Below, one piece after another: positions 24,039 to 31,390 of a stretch of 64,000 nt of DNA. A program made the translations under genes and the position numbers. The stretch spans positions 124,001 to 188,000 of the forward strand of contig JAWKZG010000001.1 of assembly GCA_041396125.1 (NCBI GenBank), given 5' to 3'. The first letter of the stretch is position 1. Every line of letters begins with the position of its first letter. The notes beneath the pieces are model-generated. The model ran no database searches, was not told the origin of the DNA, and saw only the letters and a program-made list of their open reading frames with translations. The stretch comes from JAWKZG01 sp041396125. Its GTDB lineage: Bacteria; Pseudomonadota; Gammaproteobacteria; Competibacterales; Competibacteraceae.

Positions 24039-25175
24039 TCAGGATCGCTGTCGCATGATGTGGGCGTCGAGGACTGCCAGACCTTCGTCGAGGCCTTTGC
24101 GTCCAAAACCGAGACGAAAGCGGTCAGCAGGTGTTGCACCAAGGTCAGATTTATACATCGTGCTTGGCAACAGCAGAACGCCGTCCTCTTCAACCAGTGA
24201 CCGGGTAAATTGCTCGACACCCTCGGCACCTTTGTATCTGGGGAATGCCATGCAGGACCCGTCAGGGCGTCGCCATTCGAACAGGTCTGGATAGCGCTCG
24301 AAGAATGCCTCCCATTTCGGCAGGTTTTCATCAATAATCGAACAGTTGCGACTTAGCAGCTTGTCACGATTAAGCAGTGCGATCTTCGCCAGGCGCTCGC
24401 TGGGGCCGGAGTTACAGATCGAGAGATAATGCTTCATGCGTTCCATTCTGGAAATCACCTGACTATCAGCGCAGGCGATCCAGCCTATACGCAGGCCGGG
24501 CAGGCCATACGACTTGGACATCACATTCAGCGACAAGCCGCGTTCATAGACATCCGCGACAAACGGTAAATGCGCTGTACCGGTCGGACCAAGACCATGG
24601 AAAATTTCATCATGCAGGATATAGATGCCGTGCTTACGGCATAACTCAATCAGCGCGTGATAGCGATCCAGCGGCAGAATCGTACCGGTCGGGTTGTGCG
24701 GAAAATTGATCGTGACCAGTTTAGTGTTCGGCCGCACGGCCTCGGCTACCCGGTCAATATCAAGTGACCATCCGTCGTCGGGGTCCAGCGGAATGCCGGT
24801 CGCTTCGCAGATTGCCAGCGGCAATGTCTCATGGGACTGATAATTAGGCGTTACGATAATGGCATGGCTGTCCTTGTCCAGCAGCACGGTATTCGCTGCA
24901 AAAATGCCTTCACTGGCACCCGCAAAACAGAGGATGTCATCCGCATTTCGATGCTCGTACAGGGAGGCAATCGTCTGCCGCAGATCAGATGCGCCGAAAG
25001 TTTCGGTATAGCCAAGCCACATGCCTTCGAACGCTTCGCGTTCTTCAGGGCTGGCCAGTGCCAGCAAATCGCGCATTGAAAGGCTTTCAGCATCCGATGC
25101 CGTCAGGTGATAGCGGGCCTTGAACTCCCATTTTGAAAAGTGCGTTTCGAGCCTGAAATCCGGCAACATCGTCAT
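24039..25175 (-). CDS. class I/II aminotransferase
   Basis: A 378-residue PLP enzyme of fold type I. Signs: FAGASEGIFAAN at the cofactor phosphate site, FPHNPTGT (family NxPhNPTG motif), LHDEIFHGLG with the aspartate that contacts the pyridine nitrogen, SKSYGLPGLRIGW with the PLP lysine, and FRLGFGRKGL with the substrate-binding arginine. It fits the aspartate aminotransferase-like group that acts on unusual amino acids. The ATG overlaps the stop codon of the broken ornithine cyclodeaminase gene (ATGA), so the two were once a coupled pair for a pyrroline/imino-acid or opine-type pathway. Confidence 0.85.
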   Translation of the reverse strand: MTMLPDFRLETHFSKWEFKARYHLTASDAESLSMRDLLALASPEEREAFEGMWLGYTETFGASDLRQTIASLYEHRNADDILCFAGASEGIFAANTVLLDKDSHAIIVTPNYQSHETLPLAICEATGIPLDPDDGWSLDIDRVAEAVRPNTKLVTINFPHNPTGTILPLDRYHALIELCRKHGIYILHDEIFHGLGPTGTAHLPFVADVYERGLSLNVMSKSYGLPGLRIGWIACADSQVISRMERMKHYLSICNSGPSERLAKIALLNRDKLLSRNCSIIDENLPKWEAFFERYPDLFEWRRPDGSCMAFPRYKGAEGVEQFTRSLVEEDGVLLLPSTMYKSDLGATPADRFRLGFGRKGLDEGLAVLDAHIMRQRS

Positions 25176-25648
25176 ATCTTGTTTCCTGTTTGCTTATGCC
25201 TGCGGAATGCCAAAGCGATCATTTTGGCGATCTGGATGTCTTGTACCGCAACCCCTGTCAGATCCGCAATGGTTATCTGATCCTCGCTCGTCCGGCCTAT
25301 TTCCGGGTGCCTGATCACATTACCTAACTCAAGTATGGTGCTTTCCTCAAGCTGCTGATCTCGAACCGCAGCAAAACACTCGCCGTGATCAATACATTGT
25401 GAAAGGCTGTCCGCAACCACGCGATCAGCCTTAGCCAGCAGCTCGGATGCGAGTTCCTGTTTGCCGTGGTCATCCGAACCCATAGCCGTGATATGCGTAC
25501 CTTTTTGCACCTGATCAATGAAGAAAACCAACCGGTGGGACTTTTGCGCGCTCTTCGGAATAGAGAACAAACCCGGTTTCGATCTCCTTGATCAGATCCG
25601 GGATGTCGATTAAGCGCTTTATCTGCTCAAGGGTCAGTACAGTTTGCA
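25172..25648 (-). pseudogene. ornithine cyclodeaminase family, internally deleted
   Basis: The start (ATG at 25648) reads MQTVLTLEQIKRLIDIPDLI, then KEIETGFVLYSEERAKVPPVG, the true N-terminus of this family. At about 25540 the sequence jumps into another frame with FFIDQVQKGTHITAMGSDDHGKQEL and runs to the family C-terminus IADLTGVAVQDIQIAKM. About 180 central residues including the Rossmann core are missing. The product cannot be active. The family members interconvert amino acids and cyclic imines or act as alanine dehydrogenases. The stop overlaps the start of the aminotransferase gene. Confidence 0.9.
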
Positions 25649-25758
25649 TTGGCAGGGTTCCTTACTCATGCAGGAAATTGATCCGGTTATCCTATCAATG
25701 TGCTTGCGGGTACACCGGCCTACAGAACCGGGGTGGTCCGGGCGCGGACTTTAATTCC

Positions 25759-26514
25759 CTAAATAGCTGTCGTACCAAGGAGCTGTCCGATGCCATAAGT
25801 GACAGCCATTGCGAGAGCGCCACCGACAACCAGACGAATGATGGCCAGGCGCTTGCTTGATTGACCAAGATAGGCACTGAGCCAGCCTGTCACGGCAAGG
25901 CCAAACAGAACGGCAAGGAAAGCCACGGGTATGCGTAACTCAGCTGGTGGCAGCAATATCGCAATCAATGGCAGGGCTGCACCGAGCGAGAATGAGAGCA
26001 TGGACGATCCAGCGGCCACCCAGGGATTGGCGATGTCGCTCTCATCCTGGATGCCAAAGTCAAAGCGAAGATGAGCACGCAGCGCCTCCCCTTCGCTCAA
26101 TTCATTGATGACAACACTGGCCGTTTTTTCACTGACACCACGCTCACGCAGGAGCGAGATAAGCCGGTCCTGCCCTTGATCAGGATGCGCTTTCAGCTGG
26201 CTTAGTTTCTTCTTAATCAGTGCCGTTTCAGTGTCACGTTGGGTGCTTACTGAGACATATTCACCCAGCGCCATCGAGACGGCTCCGGCGACCAGCCCGG
26301 CAATACCGGCAGTGGCGATATGATCAGCATTGGTCGATGCAGCCGCAACGCCGATCACCAGACCGGCGGTTGAGATAATGCCATCGTTGGCACCGAGAAC
26401 GCCTGCGCGTAAGCCATTGAGGCAATTGGCAACTGAGTTGCGAGTGTGTTCGTTTTCCTGCTCTTCTGCATTCGGTGTGATTGTGCTGGAAACATCCCCG
26501 GCTTCTTGGCTCAT
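25759..26514 (-). CDS. VIT1/CCC1-family metal transporter
   Basis: A 251-residue inner-membrane protein with about five helices. The start of the domain, LRAGVLGANDGIISTAGLVIGVAAA, and the following AGAVSMALGEYVSVSTQRDTE are the conserved VIT segments. A charged cytoplasmic stretch (TALIKKKLSQLKAHPDQ and ALRAHLRFDFGI) corresponds to the metal-binding helices. The C-terminal GSSMLSFSLGAALPLIAILL helices complete the fold. It would move Fe(II) or Mn(II). It stands within the block bounded by the 129-bp inverted repeats. Confidence 0.9.
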   Translation of the reverse strand: MSQEAGDVSSTITPNAEEQENEHTRNSVANCLNGLRAGVLGANDGIISTAGLVIGVAAASTNADHIATAGIAGLVAGAVSMALGEYVSVSTQRDTETALIKKKLSQLKAHPDQGQDRLISLLRERGVSEKTASVVINELSEGEALRAHLRFDFGIQDESDIANPWVAAGSSMLSFSLGAALPLIAILLPPAELRIPVAFLAVLFGLAVTGWLSAYLGQSSKRLAIIRLVVGGALAMAVTYGIGQLLGTTAI

Positions 26515-26518
26515 AGTA

Positions 26519-26637
26519 TTAATCTTCCATCAAATTGGCGTCGATGATATTAGTGGCGAAATCCTGGTAAGCCGCTCCGATTTGTTTGGCCGTGGCATCG
26601 GGGGAGGCATGATTAATGAGACGATTTCAACGTCACT
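26519..26637 (-). pseudogene. C-terminal coding remnant cut at the inverted repeat
   Basis: Minus-strand frame ends ASPDATAKQIGAAYQDFATN then IIDANLMED and TAA at 26519-26521. The amphipathic pattern looks like a genuine protein C-terminus. It begins where the right 129-bp inverted repeat starts, so the rest of the gene was probably lost when the repeat was placed. No family was recognised. Confidence 0.35.
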
Positions 26638-26640
26638 CTA

Positions 26641-26769
26641 ATACAAAAAGCGCATGATCTTACATCGTTCACATCAACCATCCCTATACTCACTCTGTCA
26701 TTCCCGCGCAGGCGGGAATCCAGGAATGTTCAAGGCGCAGCAAAATGTCGCAAACCTATCCGCGTCATT
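26641..26769 (-). repeat. 129-bp inverted repeat, right copy
   Basis: Reverse complement of 23767-23895 over the whole length, with a family B repeat at 26700-26723. A block of about 2.7 kb between the copies holds the aminotransferase, the deleted cyclodeaminase and the VIT gene. Confidence 0.9.
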
Positions 26770-26850
26770 CTAAGAATGCCTGTTGAACAGATGTCCTTGG
26801 CGATTTTCTTGATGCATTCAGGCTGTTAGCTCTAGGCGCTATTAGTTTTT

Positions 26851-26892
26851 TGTACCGTATAGTACACAATTGTAATTTTTTACCGATTGGTA
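26851..26892. promoter_or_regulatory. probable TetR operator(s)
   Basis: TGTACCGTATAGTACA (26851-26866) and TACCGATTGGTACA (26881-26894) are two similar dyads (TGTAC..GTACA and TACC..GGTA), 15 bases apart, in the 80 bases before the TetR-family gene. Autoregulation by that protein is likely from general knowledge of the family. Confidence 0.55.
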
Positions 26893-26929
26893 CATAATGT
26901 CAAATATTATTTTTGAAAGTGATTGAACG

Positions 26930-27544
26930 ATGAGCGCAGGACGAAAACGAGCATTTGATAAAGAAGAAGCGCTGGATAAAGCGATGCGCGTATTCTGGGA
27001 AAATGGCTATTCTGGAACCTCAGTTACCGATCTGACGGCGGCGCTTGGCATCAACAAGCCCAGTATGTATGCCGCTTTTGGTAATAAAGAGCAGTTGTTC
27101 GCCACGGCGCTGGAACACTATATGGTTAACTATCGTGCGCCGATTCTGCAGCAGCTTACCGAGCCGCCGGAGGCACCACTCAGGGAGCGCATGAAGGCTT
27201 TTTTATGCAGCGTAATAGATCTGGTTTCGAACCCGGCATCACCCAAAGGATGCCTGTTTGTAAAAAGTTGCTGTGAATCGGGTAGCGTTGCTATCCCTGA
27301 CGACATCACGTCTTCGCTGGGGAATATGGTACTGGACCATGAGGAAATGCTCGCCAATCTATTGGAAGCTGAGCGGCAGAGAGGACAATTGCCGGAAAGT
27401 GCAGAGGTTCAAATTATTGCGGAATATCTGGTAACCGTGATGGCAGGTCTATCCGTGCAGGCCAGACGTGGTAAATCAAATGAAGCGCTCAAGGCTCTGG
27501 TGGACATGATCGTCAGTTCAATACCCGGAGCGGCTAAGGACTGA
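26930..27544 (+). CDS. TetR/AcrR-family regulator
   Basis: A 204-residue regulator. Residues about 7-55 are the DNA-binding domain: FDKEEALDKAMRVFWENGYSGTSVTDLTAALGINKPSMYAAFGNKEQLF, which is the version common in TetR proteins with a TetR_C_16-like helical domain. The ligand domain contains CCESGS and a LVDMIVSSI ending. Two dyads upstream probably bind it. The following gene is unknown; no efflux pump or oxidoreductase target lies directly beside it. Confidence 0.88.
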   Translation: MSAGRKRAFDKEEALDKAMRVFWENGYSGTSVTDLTAALGINKPSMYAAFGNKEQLFATALEHYMVNYRAPILQQLTEPPEAPLRERMKAFLCSVIDLVSNPASPKGCLFVKSCCESGSVAIPDDITSSLGNMVLDHEEMLANLLEAERQRGQLPESAEVQIIAEYLVTVMAGLSVQARRGKSNEALKALVDMIVSSIPGAAKD

Positions 27545-27664
27545 GGGCTTTTTTGCAGCCAGAGAGTGAGCGTCCAGGAGAGCCTTGCTGTTTGGCCGCA
27601 CATCATGTGCCAACAGACAGGTCAATCAGCGGTCCACGCCTGTCTTTCAATAGTCATTATTGAT

Positions 27665-28054
27665 ATGAGTAGCTACATATATGCTTTTTGGGAAATTTTT
27701 GAAAATGGTGCCTGGGAATATGCGGGTGAATATATAAAAGACGAGGAGTATGCGTTTGCTCTCGTGCCAAAGAATTCAGCCCCGGATAGCTGGGGAAAGT
27801 ACAATTTTTCAATATATTATGAAACTTCGGGTGAGAAAGGATTTCCAGCCGATTTGAGTGAGGTATTGAAGGCTTTTATTGCCAATTATTGGAAGGAAGC
27901 TAATCGACCATCCTGGATGACGGTCGCAGAGATGAAAGATTTTTATAACAAAGATACGTGCGGCAGGTTTGCGCATTTCGATTTTCAGTCGATGGAGAGA
28001 AAATACCATAAACCGGATGAAGCGGTCAGGGTGGTATTTTGGGCGGATCAGTGA
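27665..28054 (+). CDS. unknown small acidic protein
   Basis: A 129-residue protein from the ATG at 27665 (the longer open frame from 27566 begins with unlikely sequence). Rich in aromatic residues: YIYAFWEIFENGAWEYAGEY, then SWGKYNFSIYYETSGEKGFP, and RFAHFDFQSMERKYHKP near the end. The composition recalls small soluble immunity or SMI1-like proteins, but there is no clear match. There is no strong ribosome binding site. Confidence 0.5.
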   Translation: MSSYIYAFWEIFENGAWEYAGEYIKDEEYAFALVPKNSAPDSWGKYNFSIYYETSGEKGFPADLSEVLKAFIANYWKEANRPSWMTVAEMKDFYNKDTCGRFAHFDFQSMERKYHKPDEAVRVVFWADQ

Positions 28055-28092
28055 ACAATTTAACGGGCAGGGAGCGCCGGTGTTCGGCTGCC

Positions 28093-28116
28093 CTGGATTC
28101 CCGCCTGCGCGGGAAT
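28093..28116 (-). repeat. short inverted repeat (family B, dRS3-like)
   Basis: Reverse-oriented copy, followed by a truncated second arm (GGCGGGAATTCC) that suggests a local partial duplication. Confidence 0.75.
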
Positions 28117-28196
28117 GACAGGCGGGAATTCCGGTTATGCTGCCGGTGCTACCGCATGCAGGCCATGCGCCAGAGTTGCGAGGTGGCGTTTAGCGC

Positions 28197-28356
28197 GTGC
28201 CGGCGTCGGAGCATACCCCTGAACATGCCGCCGATATTTTGTGGACACTGCTGTCGGGGCGCAATTGGGAACAGTTGGGCATTGACTGTAGTGAGCCAAA
28301 GCAGATGCATATCAATAAAACTCAGCGGCTTGCTAAGCATGCCTGTTGGCTGATGA
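28197..28356 (+). pseudogene. C-terminal remnant of a TetR-family regulator
   Basis: Reads HTPEHAADILWTLLSGRNWE then QLGIDC and HINKTQRLAKHACW. AADILWTLLSxRNWEQL is a well known C-terminal stretch of TetR-like regulators. The DNA-binding half is absent; the remnant lies between a family B repeat and the convergent gene ending at 28399. Confidence 0.6.
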
Positions 28357-28398
28357 GCGGTTGTGAGCGAACCGCAGTAGCTTCGGTTTATCGTTTTG

Positions 28399-29361
28399 CT
28401 AACCCAATGCGCCAACGGTGAATTTAGAACCATCGTAGTGAATGGTTTGCACCGGTGTCTCATCCATATTCAGCTTCAAGCCAATAATTTCAGACCGCTC
28501 TATGGGCGTACCAGGCGCTGTTTTTGGATATAAAAAAACCAGAATTTCTTCCAGGGAAACGACCGTCAGTGAGTGTTTTTTTTGGATCGGTTTGCCGAAA
28601 ATAGGAATGTTTTCAAAAAACTGTTGATTACCCGTTATGGAATGCGCTAAACCGAAAGTGACGGTTTGCGCTGTATCGTTTTTAAATTGATACTCATTCG
28701 GTACTTTGTGCGGCTTCGGTGCGCTGAAATCACCATCGAAATCATATTCAAAACCGGGTTCTGCCGGCATTTTTATGATAGATGGGGTAATGCTGTCGTT
28801 GAGCTGATAATGAGAATACGACGCGTATATTCCGATATCCCGCTGCCAGTTGAAATTATTGGTTTCCAGCGGTTTTATTGTTGCCCATAACATATTGTTG
28901 AAATTGGGACTTTTTAGAATAGCCAGTTCTTTCCCGTCACTTTCCAGTTTAGGCAGATAACGCTGTGGAATCTGAATAAAAAGCTCAAACTGGTTGGTGC
29001 TGCGAAGCGCCACTGTGTAACTGTTGTCAGGGCTGCTGGAGGGCGAATAATCGGCCTGGATCGCATTTTTGTCGAGCGTTTCAAGAGTGTGCGGCCCGAC
29101 CGCCGGAATTTCCAGCTGGAGGGTTATCGAATGATTGGCCGAGTCGTGCTGTCCTTTCAAGGTCAACCTGACACCAATACCCTCGGGTGCAAATAGAACA
29201 CTATCATTGCTCATTGTCAGGGTTAATTTCCCTTCCAGCGGGATAATATCGCCTTTTTTTATCCCCTCATGTTTTGTAACATCATCGAAAAAGGTAATAT
29301 CCGCGACATAGAGTGTCTCATTCGCTTTGTTTTCAACGGTGAGTGACCCTTCAACAGCCAT
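28399..29361 (-). CDS. unknown all-beta protein
   Basis: A 320-residue soluble protein of alternating short hydrophobic strands without signal peptide. The first 110 residues (GSLTVENKANETLYVADITFF, then GKLTLTMSNDSVLFAPEGIG and SITLQLEIPAVG) and the last 90 (EYQFKNDTAQTVTFGLA, then KHSLTVVSLEEILVFLYPKTAPGTPI) share a pattern of strands around an N-x-T motif. This suggests two related beta-sandwich domains around a central section. It is not recognised as an enzyme. GGAG precedes the ATG. A structural or toxin-like beta protein is possible; no evidence decides this. Confidence 0.55.
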   Translation of the reverse strand: MAVEGSLTVENKANETLYVADITFFDDVTKHEGIKKGDIIPLEGKLTLTMSNDSVLFAPEGIGVRLTLKGQHDSANHSITLQLEIPAVGPHTLETLDKNAIQADYSPSSSPDNSYTVALRSTNQFELFIQIPQRYLPKLESDGKELAILKSPNFNNMLWATIKPLETNNFNWQRDIGIYASYSHYQLNDSITPSIIKMPAEPGFEYDFDGDFSAPKPHKVPNEYQFKNDTAQTVTFGLAHSITGNQQFFENIPIFGKPIQKKHSLTVVSLEEILVFLYPKTAPGTPIERSEIIGLKLNMDETPVQTIHYDGSKFTVGALG

Positions 29362-29482
29362 GGACTTTCTCCTTCAATTATGTTGCAGAAAATACAAGGT
29401 ATCATATCGCCGAATACCGGGTTGAAGGTAATAAGTGGGTATTGTAGCTGTCGGGCATGTATTTTTTAACAGCAGCGGCGTG

Positions 29483-29902
29483 ATGCACACGATTTATCGC
29501 TTCGGATTGGAGCCGCATGAAGCCCCGTATGAAAGCTGGCCCTTGCGCTCCGGTTTATTGCTGGACGGGCAGAAAACCCCACTGCGCGTGCCGGGTTATG
29601 TGTTGTTGCATCAGTTTGAAACGCAGCAAGGCTATCTGCTGATCACCGATTGCGATTGTCCGTTTGAAGAAGCCACCAGCTTTATCCTGCTGAGTAAAGC
29701 CCTACGGCTGCTCGCCTGCCGGACCCTGTCTGCGCCTTATGAATCGTTTCTGCTGGAGCGCATCGAGTGGCTTGATGCGTCGCGCTGCCGGGCCATCTTC
29801 AGTCGAAACGATAGCTGGCTGGTCACGCTGCATAGCTGGGGTATTCCGTTAGTGCGGCCCCGTCTGCAGTTACGGTGCGAATACAGCAACCTGCGTGCTT
29901 GA
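29483..29902 (+). CDS. unknown protein of about 139 residues
   Basis: Started at the ATG of MHTIYRFGLEPHEAPYESWP; a GTG 48 bases upstream in frame is an alternative. The product is alpha/beta with LLLDGQKTPLRVPGYVLLHQFETQQGYLLITDCDCPFEE and ends RLQLRCEYSNLRA. No known motif. It lies divergent from the all-beta protein gene; GC content is similar to the following genes. Confidence 0.5.
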   Translation: MHTIYRFGLEPHEAPYESWPLRSGLLLDGQKTPLRVPGYVLLHQFETQQGYLLITDCDCPFEEATSFILLSKALRLLACRTLSAPYESFLLERIEWLDASRCRAIFSRNDSWLVTLHSWGIPLVRPRLQLRCEYSNLRA

Positions 29903-30007
29903 ATCCGGTCAGTCCGGTAAGTTGTCAGAATACGAAAAAATAACCGTACATTATGCTGTATAGCCTGATGTGCTCAGACCACACAGACCGCCATGGAAAC
30001 CGACCTT

Positions 30008-30678
30008 ATGAAACACGATATAGCGTTCCTGCATACCGCACCGATACACACGTGCCAACGTTCTCCGCGTTAGCCGAAGAGTTCTGCCCCGATCTGCGCG
30101 TGCGTCACGACGTCGATGAAGACCTGCTGGCCGATGCCCGCGAACATGGGCTGGATGCTGCGCTGCAGGGGCGGATTGTGGCGGCAATGCACACGGCCGC
30201 CGACAGCGGGGCGGCGCTGGTTGTCTGTACCTGTTCGACCATTGGCGGCGCTGCCGAGGATGCAGGGCAGGGACAGGGTTATCAGTCGCAGCGTATTGAT
30301 CGGGCAATGGCGGATGAAGCCGTGCGCCTGGGCGACAAAATACTGGTCGTTGCCGCTTTGGCGAGCACGCTGCAGCCGACTGCAGCGCTGTTAAAGGATT
30401 CGGCAGAGCGCGCCGGTCGGCAGACCGCGTTTGAGCTGGTGCAGGTGCCGCAAGCCTGGCAATACTTTGAACAGGGCGATACAGCCGCTTTTCTGGATGC
30501 TATTGCCAGTGTTATTGCAGAACATAGCGCTGGCTTTGATGCGGTGGTGCTGGCGCAGGCCTCCATGGCAGGCGCTGCCAGCCGCTGTCCGACCGTGTCG
30601 GTGCCAATCCTGAGCAGCCCGCGTATTGGCGTTGCTGCTGCTGCCAGACTGGCGCAAAGCCTGCTGCATAAAGGTTAA
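30008..30678 (+). pseudogene. Asp/Glu racemase-like gene with a 2-base slip
   Basis: From the ATG at 30008 the frame gives MKHDIAFLHTAPIHT, then goes wrong. From 30050 another frame carries HVPTFSALAEEFC and the rest: ALVVCTCSTIGGAAEDA, LVVAALASTLQPTAALL, VLAQASMAGA, ILSSPRIGV. The whole protein is a 220-residue member of the aspartate/glutamate racemase superfamily. The two catalytic-site cysteines expected in the family are represented by CTCS only; the second position has QASM. The shift is at ACACAC (30046-30051), where a dinucleotide gain would produce it. Racemase activity on an unknown substrate is inferred. Confidence 0.7.
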
Positions 30679-31316
30679 TCCTGTGGGGCCGGCGCTCGCG
30701 GGGTAATCCGGTAAGCGCAGCGTCGGGCACCAGCCAGCAGATGGTCAATGCGCTCGATGCTGGCCTGCGCCCCGAGTACAGCCTGAAAAATAGCCAGTTC
30801 CGAGCGACAGAAGCCCTGACACAGGGCAGCAGCGGCGCAGATCGGACAGTGATTTTCGATCAGCAGATACCGGCCGTCATCGTCGGTCTGCCAGTCTGCC
30901 ATATAACCTTCCTGGGTACGCAGCTCCGCCAGCGTTTGCACCCGCTCCGCCAGTGTCTGGCAGTGTGCCGTGCGGGCCTGATAGCTGGCCAGACTGTCTG
31001 CTTCTCGTTTGGCAATCAATTGATCCAGACCCGCTTCACCAAATACGGCGCTGACCGCATTCAGTAACTCTACTGTTAAATGCGCATGGCTATCGGGAAA
31101 GCGCTGTTGCGCCTGCTCGGACAACCGCCAGTAGCGTTTGGGACGGCCCACTGCACCGCGCTGGTCTTCCGGGTAGACCAGGGCTTGCTGCTGCAAGGCG
31201 GCCAGATGCTGGCGCGTACCTGCCGGCGTGATCTGCAAGTGTTCTGCAAGCATGCTGGCGGTCTGCGGGCCACGGGTTTTGAGTAAAAACAGGATACGTT
31301 CGGCGCTGGGTTCCAT
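30675..31316 (-). CDS. SufR-like regulator with C-terminal cysteine cluster
   Basis: A 213-residue protein. Residues 4-75 form a winged helix (ERILFLLKTRGPQTASMLAEHLQITPAGTRQHLAALQQQALV) of the ArsR/DeoR-like SufR type. The C-terminal half has CPICAAAALCQGFCRSEL and a further GARRCAYRI: four cysteines in the pattern that binds an Fe-S cluster in SufR. It is divergent from the Rieske protein gene, with a 13-bp-arm palindrome between, so it probably senses iron-sulfur status or NO/oxygen and controls that gene. Confidence 0.8.
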   Translation of the reverse strand: MEPSAERILFLLKTRGPQTASMLAEHLQITPAGTRQHLAALQQQALVYPEDQRGAVGRPKRYWRLSEQAQQRFPDSHAHLTVELLNAVSAVFGEAGLDQLIAKREADSLASYQARTAHCQTLAERVQTLAELRTQEGYMADWQTDDDGRYLLIENHCPICAAAALCQGFCRSELAIFQAVLGAQASIERIDHLLAGARRCAYRITPRAPAPQD

Positions 31317-31323
31317 AGAAAAA

Positions 31324-31355
31324 ATAATATAGAAAGTAATTGCTTTTTATATTAT
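31324..31355. promoter_or_regulatory. palindromic operator between SufR-like and Rieske genes
   Basis: ATAATATAGAAAG (31324-31336), TAATTG, CTTTTTATATTAT (31343-31355): 13-base arms with a single mismatch. It lies 8 bases upstream of the regulator start and 36 bases upstream of the Rieske gene start, so it would cover both promoters. Confidence 0.7.
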
Positions 31356-31390
31356 CTTAATTCGGGACCCCAATGCCAGAGGAGCGCATC

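Noticed and set aside
23767..26769. Insertion sequence or composite transposon
   Set aside because: No transposase frame and no target-site duplication was recognised at the outer edges of the inverted repeats.
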